This document shows, piece by piece, positions 59,700-64,000 of a stretch of 64,000 nucleotides of DNA. Numbering within the stretch: position 1 is the stretch's first letter; every line of letters begins with the position of its first letter. Origin of the DNA: a virus; IMG/VR virus record IMGVR_UViG_3300050138_000176, positions 1-64,000 of that record; one strand, 5' to 3'. The notes beneath the pieces were generated by a model, which made no database searches, was not told the origin of the DNA, and was given only the letters and a program-made list of their open reading frames with translations. Made by a program: the position numbers and the translations under genes.

Positions 59700-60103
59700 G
59701 CCTCCGCGTCACCCGGCTGCCGGGCCACGCCACCATGTTCTCGGTGGAAGGCGAGTCGTTCGGCTGCTCCCGGACCAGCTACTGTGATTATGTCAATAGC
59801 AGCCAGACACCAACCATCGCCGGTCGCAACTGTCCGAAGTGCGGCCTGGGCGTGCTGGAGCGAAGGAATCATCAAGTTGATTTGGCGATTAATCAATGCG
59901 GATGTGAGGACTTTAAAACACGAAAGTCAATAGCGCAGAGCCTTTTGACGGATGAAGAAATCGCATCCATGACTCAAGATAAAAAAGATACTACAATCAG
60001 ATGCAAACATCTGCGCGCCGCCCGCGCCTTCCTGTGCGGTGACGGCGACGCGCTGGACGCCCTGCTCCAGGCCGTGCCGCAGCAACGGGAGGACGGGCCG
60101 TAA
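59696..60103 (+). CDS. SWIM-like zinc-finger protein
   Basis: A 135-residue protein with an N-terminal GC/CPKCG site and a SWIM-type pattern CGCEDF ... RCKHLRAARAF (CxC then CxH). SWIM fingers bind DNA or proteins. ATG 59696 overlaps the ASCH stop; the next start overlaps its own (TAATG). Confidence 0.7.
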   Translation: MSLRVTRLPGHATMFSVEGESFGCSRTSYCDYVNSSQTPTIAGRNCPKCGLGVLERRNHQVDLAINQCGCEDFKTRKSIAQSLLTDEEIASMTQDKKDTTIRCKHLRAARAFLCGDGDALDALLQAVPQQREDGP

Positions 60104-60612
60104 TGAGTATCACACGCGAAACCATTTTCAGCCCCGATAAACTTTACAGATACACGTTGTGGCGCGAGTTCGGCGGCGAGCTACTATGGGAAGGCGTCAA
60201 CCACCAGAAGCAAGGCTTCGTTCAATGGATCGGGCTTAATCCTTCCGTCGCAGACGACGTGGTTAATGATAACACCATTCGCCGCTGCATGGCCTTCACC
60301 AAGAAGTTCGGCTACGGGGCCATGTGCATGACCAACCTGTTCGCGTGGCGGGCCACCGACCCGGCGGACATGAGGCGGCAGAAAGACCCGGTCGGCCCGG
60401 ACAATAATATGTGGCTTGTATCCTTGGCTGGTGAGGCGTCGCTAATCATTTGCGCCTGGGGCAACCACGGCGCGCACATGGGCCGGGCGCAATTCGTGCT
60501 CAACATCCTAAAGAACGGTCCGCCACTCTATCGGCTCGGCGAACCGAACGCCGACGGCAGCCCCAGGCACCCGCTCTACCTGAAGGAGACGTTGACACCA
60601 GCACCGCTATGA
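60103..60612 (+). CDS. DUF1643 protein
   Basis: A 169-residue protein of the DUF1643 family: YRYTLWREF, GFVQWIGLNPSVADDVVND, TIRRCMAFTKKFGYGAMCMT, NLFAWRATDPADMRRQ and LIICAWGNHG. The family is common in phages and its function is unknown. Confidence 0.9.
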   Translation: MSITRETIFSPDKLYRYTLWREFGGELLWEGVNHQKQGFVQWIGLNPSVADDVVNDNTIRRCMAFTKKFGYGAMCMTNLFAWRATDPADMRRQKDPVGPDNNMWLVSLAGEASLIICAWGNHGAHMGRAQFVLNILKNGPPLYRLGEPNADGSPRHPLYLKETLTPAPL

Positions 60613-60842
60613 TTTATCAGGCAACAGGCTTCCGTTACTGGTGGCGGCGTTACCTCGGCTGGTTCCCGGTCCAATGGTGCATGGTGTGCGGGCGTCCGTA
60701 CTGGGGAGGCTGGCCGTGGCCGTTCCGGTGGCCGGCAGCGTGGCACTGGATGCCGTGGTGGAAAGATTACTGCTCGCAACAGTGCTGTGATATTGATGAA
60801 CTGGAAATTGATTCGGACAACCTTAAACTGGAATATAAATGA
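60609..60842 (+). CDS. Small Trp/Cys-rich protein
   Basis: A 77-residue protein with many Trp residues (RYWWRRYLGW, PYWGGWPWPFRWPAAWHWM) and Cys pairs (CMVCG, CSQQCC) that could form a zinc site. No family recognised. It overlaps DUF1643 and the next gene by four bases. Confidence 0.55.
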   Translation: MIYQATGFRYWWRRYLGWFPVQWCMVCGRPYWGGWPWPFRWPAAWHWMPWWKDYCSQQCCDIDELEIDSDNLKLEYK

Positions 60843-61111
60843 TACCACTCACCATTAAAATCTGCGACAAGACACAGAAGGAGCCAGCGTTCCCGGAGCA
60901 GGCCAAGAAGTGGAAAGGTGAACTGACCGACCTCCATGCTTCCGTGCTGGAGGCTGGAACAGTCCAAGGCAATACCACGATCTACCTGAGCGGAAGAACC
61001 AAGGACGGCGGCTGGTATGGTATGCAACTCACGGCAAACCTGCTGCGGACGCTGGTGGCGACCATAGACGGCGCGGAGGCCCGGTGGCGTGTGGAGTCGA
61101 GAAGGAATTAA
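60839..61111 (+). CDS. Small hypothetical protein
   Basis: A 90-residue protein with strand-like segments (LTIKICDKTQKEP, GNTTIYLSGRTKDGGWYGMQ). No family recognised. The next gene starts directly after its stop. Confidence 0.55.
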   Translation: MIPLTIKICDKTQKEPAFPEQAKKWKGELTDLHASVLEAGTVQGNTTIYLSGRTKDGGWYGMQLTANLLRTLVATIDGAEARWRVESRRN

Positions 61112-61702
61112 ATGTCACTCCACGGCTACAAACGCAAGACTGCCGCCGCGATATGGGTCAAGGCATTTCCCGACCAGGTCTCTCCGCCGCTGGCTCGTGC
61201 CGCGAACCAGGCGGCAGGCAGGCGCGTATTCAAAACGGATGGCAATCGTCCGGCATGGCACAAGGCGCTGCCGAAATACATGGCGAAGCAGATGGGTAGA
61301 GATCTCGACGCTGCGGTTAAAAACACAATAGCGCACGCAATTAAGAACTGGCCGAAGCCGATCCGCCGCCGTGCCAGACGGCACCAGGCCACGGACGCCG
61401 AGTACCGGCGCGAGGCGGCGGCGTTTGTGGCGGCGGCAGTGGTGCGTGGCGAGACATGTCCGGTCGTGATCACGATACCAGCTCTGCGGAATGGAATGAA
61501 ATATGGGCATCCTATTTCGGCGCGTCTGAACGAGATACACCACACCAGAGGCAGGGCAGGGAGCCTGCTGCGCGATCAGCGTTTTTGGTTAGCTGTCAGT
61601 AAACAGGGTCATCGATTTATCCATTCAAACATTGAGGAGTCACGGCGGCGCGGCTGGATCTGCGCTGCCGGACTCTGGAACACACCACCAAAGGAAACAT
61701 GA
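61112..61702 (+). CDS. HNH/His-Me finger-like phage nuclease
   Basis: A 196-residue basic protein. The C-terminal part has a pattern seen in HNH-like phage proteins: SARLNEIHHTRGRAGSLLRD, FWLAVSKQGHRFIHSN and RRRGWIC. The His cluster fits a His-Me-finger active site, but a complete HNH is not certain. The N-terminus is Lys/Arg-rich. Confidence 0.6.
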   Translation: MSLHGYKRKTAAAIWVKAFPDQVSPPLARAANQAAGRRVFKTDGNRPAWHKALPKYMAKQMGRDLDAAVKNTIAHAIKNWPKPIRRRARRHQATDAEYRREAAAFVAAAVVRGETCPVVITIPALRNGMKYGHPISARLNEIHHTRGRAGSLLRDQRFWLAVSKQGHRFIHSNIEESRRRGWICAAGLWNTPPKET

Positions 61703-62049
61703 ACGACCTATTGAAAACATTGATCGAAAAACTATCACCAGAAGGCGCGGAACGAGTGGCTCTAATCATGGCGGATCGGCTCGGCGGCAACATGCAAATC
61801 GCGCTGCCGCGACTGGAGGCCATGACTGCCACGCTCTGCTCCACCGACGACAGCGCGGGCCAAGCCTGCAAGGAAGCCTGCGACCGGCTGCTGGCCGCCA
61901 TTGCTGGCGCATCCAAGTGGAGCGGAGTGCCGACGCCTGAAGAAACCTACGGAAGTAATATCGGCTGGGCTACCGGCGACGCCATTAAAACGATTCACGC
62001 GCTCACCGCCAAGTTAATCGACATCGCCGCTCCGAAAGTGCAATTCTAA
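61699..62049 (+). CDS. Small helical hypothetical protein
   Basis: A 116-residue helical protein (NDLLKTLIEKLSPEGAERVA, LEAMTATLCSTDD, DRLLAAIAG). No family recognised. It overlaps the preceding gene and sits two bases from the next. Confidence 0.55.
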   Translation: MNDLLKTLIEKLSPEGAERVALIMADRLGGNMQIALPRLEAMTATLCSTDDSAGQACKEACDRLLAAIAGASKWSGVPTPEETYGSNIGWATGDAIKTIHALTAKLIDIAAPKVQF

Positions 62050-62050
62050 C

Positions 62051-62527
62051 ATGACCAAGCTGGACACCATGCGGCGGGAGCTGCGCGAGCGTGTCGAGCG
62101 TGCGCTGCGCGGCGAGTCCTCGCTGCCGGTCAAGCGCCAGTTGCCGCCGCTGGTCACGGCGGCCAGCGTGCTCGCGGAAATCGGCGACAGGAAACGGTTG
62201 CGCCAGTCCAGCAAGCCGCTCTGCAACAAGCTGGAGGCATCGTGGGGCGAGCACCTGAAGCGGACGCTGCCGCCGGAATCGCTTCCGACGTTGCGGCCAC
62301 AGGCGATCCAGTTTCGCCTGTGTAACGGTTCTCAGTATCGACCAGACTGGACTGCGCTGGTGGCCGGGAAGCCGATTGCTTGGGAGTGTAAAGGCGGATC
62401 GAAAATGCACGGAGCGTCAAAGGGGGTCCAAACTGTGAAGCTGGCGGCGTCGCTGTGGCCGGAGTGGACATGGATTTTCGTGTGGCGGGAGCGCGGTGAA
62501 TGGTTCACGCAGGCCGTGTTATCATAA
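62051..62527 (+). CDS. PD-(D/E)XK endonuclease-like (DUF1064-type)
   Basis: A 158-residue protein. The C-terminal core reads FRLCNGSQYRPDW, then WECKGG (E-x-K) and a WPEWTWIFVW strand, the layout of small phage PD-(D/E)XK nucleases often annotated as DUF1064 or Holliday-junction resolvase-like. The N-terminus is basic. It ends before the duplicated promoter-leader. Confidence 0.7.
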   Translation: MTKLDTMRRELRERVERALRGESSLPVKRQLPPLVTAASVLAEIGDRKRLRQSSKPLCNKLEASWGEHLKRTLPPESLPTLRPQAIQFRLCNGSQYRPDWTALVAGKPIAWECKGGSKMHGASKGVQTVKLAASLWPEWTWIFVWRERGEWFTQAVLS

Positions 62528-62651
62528 AACCCTTGCAAACATTGAACGTAATCGGTGATAAAATACTTTAAGATATCCGTTGACATCATTCCCGTAAATG
62601 GTATCTTGTCTCCATAAAGGCGCTGGCAACGTGCCGGGGCCAAGACGGTAA
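62526..62651 (+). promoter_or_regulatory. Duplicated promoter-leader block, copy 2
   Basis: TTGACA (62580-62585), 16-base spacer, TATCTT (62602-62607), then the same leader with the GGCAACGTGCC hairpin, CGGGGCC tract and ACGGTAAA box. Upstream CCTTGCAAACATTGA and TCGGTGATAAAATA are also shared with 34246-34372. It drives the 62652 gene. Confidence 0.65.
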
Positions 62652-63074
62652 ATGACTACGACTATGACAACGAAACAAATCGACAAGCAGTTTCTGAAAC
62701 TCATGCGGCCAGACATCGATGCCGCGCTCAAGGCGGTCGCCGAAAAGTACGGTGTCCAAATCGCGACAGGCAACGCTTCGTTCTCAGCCAACGAAGCCAC
62801 CTACAAACTCAAGGTCAATGTGATCGGCGAAGGCGGCAAGGTGCTGACGCAGGAAGTGGAACGGCTGGCGCAGTACGGCGAGATGATCGGCCTGCCCGGC
62901 GTCAAGCATGGCGACAAGTTCACCCACAAGGGAAGCGGCTACACGATCTACGGACTCAAAGCCGATATTTCTGGCAAGCATCCGGTAATTGTCGATGGTG
63001 CTGCCGGTCGCCGGTACGCGTTCCCTGTATCCATTATTCAAACCGCCTTAAACACCCAACATAAACCGGCATGA
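62652..63074 (+). CDS. Hypothetical phage protein with MTTTM start
   Basis: A 140-residue protein with a coiled N-terminus (IDKQFLKLMRPDIDAALKAVA) and an SH3-like C-terminus (GDKFTHKGSGYTIYGLKADI) seen in small phage proteins. It starts in the ATGACTACGACTATG cassette directly after the second promoter-leader. Function unknown. Confidence 0.65.
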   Translation: MTTTMTTKQIDKQFLKLMRPDIDAALKAVAEKYGVQIATGNASFSANEATYKLKVNVIGEGGKVLTQEVERLAQYGEMIGLPGVKHGDKFTHKGSGYTIYGLKADISGKHPVIVDGAAGRRYAFPVSIIQTALNTQHKPA

Positions 63075-63385
63075 CCACCACCCAAAAGCTACAGTGCCGC
63101 ACCCTGCTGCGGGCCACCGAGCACATCATAGGAAATGACCGGTACGAAGCCTGTATGGAGGGTGAGTTTGAAAGCGGCAAGTTCAGCAGCCACGGGCCGC
63201 AGGCCAACGCCAAGGAAGTCCGGTCCATGCTGGACACGGTCGGCGTCACGGCGGCGGAAGCCGTGGCCATGCTCACCGAGATTGACCTGAGCCACCGGAT
63301 ACTGCCGGAGTGCGGGCCGGGCCGCTACCGGGACGCCGCGTGCTGGATCGAACAGGCGCTGACGCCGGAACTGGAGGCTGCATGA
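63071..63385 (+). CDS. Small hypothetical protein
   Basis: A 104-residue helical protein (TLLRATEHIIGNDRYEACM, GVTAAEAVAMLTEIDLSHRI) with a Thr-rich start (TTTQKLQC). No family recognised. It overlaps both neighbours. Confidence 0.55.
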   Translation: MTTTQKLQCRTLLRATEHIIGNDRYEACMEGEFESGKFSSHGPQANAKEVRSMLDTVGVTAAEAVAMLTEIDLSHRILPECGPGRYRDAACWIEQALTPELEAA

Positions 63386-63615
63386 ACCCAATAATTTCGG
63401 CAGGCCATAAAGGCCGGCGAGCCACCGCGCCGGAATACAAGACCGGCGATGCACGGGCCGTCCTGCCGACTCGGTCGTCACAGGTTCAATCGCCGGGCGG
63501 TGGCGCAATTCAAATGACCGAACAGGAGAAGGCAGAATTGAACGCTGCCTTCGAGCGGGCGCTGAACCCGAAGCGGATCGTGACGCGGGACTACGGGCTT
63601 AATAATAATACTTGA
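63382..63615 (+). CDS. Small hypothetical protein near tRNA-like inverted repeat
   Basis: A 77-residue frame from ATG 63382. Its C-terminal 33 residues from ATG 63514 (TEQEKAELNAAFERALNPK) look like a compact helical product; the part before it overlaps an 84-base GCCACCGC ... GCGGTGGC element at 63421-63504. The short product may be the real gene. Confidence 0.45.
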   Translation: MNPIISAGHKGRRATAPEYKTGDARAVLPTRSSQVQSPGGGAIQMTEQEKAELNAAFERALNPKRIVTRDYGLNNNT

Positions 63616-63639
63616 TGTTCTAAACAAATCAGCTATTTT
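63612..63639 (+). promoter_or_regulatory. Promoter-like site for tnpB
   Basis: TTGATG, 16-base AT-rich spacer, TATTTT, with ATG 63647 eight bases downstream. The AT-rich stretch 63600-63646 marks the edge of the transposon-related insert. Confidence 0.35.
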
Positions 63640-63646
63640 ATTTAAA

Positions 63647-64000
63647 ATGTTACGCGCATATAAATATCGCCTATATCCAAATGTTGAACAAAAGGTGTTA
63701 TTATCTAAACACTTTGGCTGCGTGCGATGGGTTTGGAATTGGGCACTGGCGGAGCGCACAAAGGTTTATGAGGCAACCAAGAAAATGGTATCCAAATACG
63801 AGCTATGCAAGCGGTTGCCGGTAATGAAGAAGCAGGAGGCGACTGAGTGGCTTGGTGAAGTAAACGCGCAAAGTTTGCAGGGGGCGCTTCATAATCTGGA
63901 CGAGGCTTACACCAAATTCTTCAGGGAAAAGAAAGGATTTCCAAAATTCAAATCCAAGCATAACTACCAGAGTTTCCAATGCCCGCAAGGAAGCGATGTA
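63647..64000 (+). CDS. tnpB: IS200/IS605-family TnpB (OrfB), 3' end outside window
   Basis: The first 118 residues of TnpB, running off the window edge. The N-terminus has the standard family start: MLRAYKYRLYPNVEQKVLL, FGCVRWVWNWALAERT, NAQSLQGALHNLDEAYTKFF and KKGFPKFKSKHNYQSFQCPQ. TnpB is an RNA-guided nuclease that aids transposon retention. No TnpA is seen upstream, so it may be a stand-alone IS1341-like copy. Codon use is AT-richer than the phage genes. Confidence 0.9.
   Translation, partial: MLRAYKYRLYPNVEQKVLLSKHFGCVRWVWNWALAERTKVYEATKKMVSKYELCKRLPVMKKQEATEWLGEVNAQSLQGALHNLDEAYTKFFREKKGFPKFKSKHNYQSFQCPQGSDV

Noticed and set aside
60592-60620. Promoter TTGACA-17-TATCAG
   Set aside because: Good match but lies inside a tight run of overlapping genes and would start within the 60609 gene; chance cannot be excluded.
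1-64000. Integrase, repressor, terminase or endolysin
   Set aside because: None recognised in the window, so lysogeny and packaging type cannot be stated; they may lie outside.

Overview
The window is one continuous stretch of a tailed, long-tailed (siphovirus-like) bacteriophage or prophage genome. Virion, lysis-region, recombination and replication genes lie on the + strand in tight operons (most starts overlap the previous stop as ATGA, GTGA or TAATG). The one exception is a two-gene minus-strand island at about 48.1-49.0 kb. Base composition is GC-rich, with a few AT-richer patches around HNH genes and at the right end. The host is probably a member of the Verrucomicrobiota. This is an inference from the many Sec-exported proteins rich in Thr-Asn-Gly and from a lipoprotein ending in an STNLxxW...FYRV-like motif seen in that phylum. 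No rRNA, confident tRNA, CRISPR array, integrase, terminase or recognisable endolysin is present.

Layout. 0-9.2 kb: a Mu gpI-like protease/scaffold/major capsid fusion (5' end outside the window), a secreted-looking capsid-adjacent protein, head-tail connector and tail-completion genes, and a probable tail tube protein; an HNH gene interrupts this block at 5.0-5.8 kb. 9.2-22.4 kb: a very large fibre/tailspike block. It holds a repeat-built fibre, two copies of an adaptor-plus-fibre cassette, a Tat-signal LamG-like protein, an SGNH esterase and a pectate-lyase-fold spike; six of these genes carry export signals. 22.4-23.9 kb: a CheY-like receiver protein and three small membrane proteins (holin candidates). 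23.9-30.9 kb: tail chaperone-like protein, tape measure, baseplate proteins, a lipoprotein and small Cys-rich genes. 31-34.2 kb: terminator-flanked small region, exported and outer-membrane-like proteins, RyR-domain and DUF1353 proteins.

34.2-51.7 kb: early region with an SbcC/Rad50-like ATPase, a J-domain protein, a widespread phage recombination-locus protein, a degenerate repeat tract, a UvrD-type helicase, HNH genes, a C5 cytosine methyltransferase, a poly-C-frameshifted DNA methyltransferase, an SF2 helicase and a RecB-like nuclease. 51.7-57.4 kb: replication module with initiator, DnaC-like loader, Rieske-like protein, SPPY-type DNA methyltransferase, DnaB-like helicase and SSB. 57.4-63.6 kb: DUF5131, KH, ASCH, SWIM-like, DUF1643, HNH-like and PD-(D/E)XK genes. 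The window ends inside a TnpB gene.

Regulation. A recurrent promoter-like pattern (TTGAC/TTGAA, about 17 bp, T-rich -10) precedes several operons. Two copies of a near-identical ~130-bp promoter-leader block sit at 34.25 and 62.53 kb. A recurring ACGGTAAA box and an ATGACNACGACTATG start cassette tie together at least five early genes. The most unusual content is the set of exported fibre-type proteins, the receiver-domain protein beside the holin candidates, the poly-C methyltransferase, the duplicated leader and the repeat tract at 41.9-42.2 kb.
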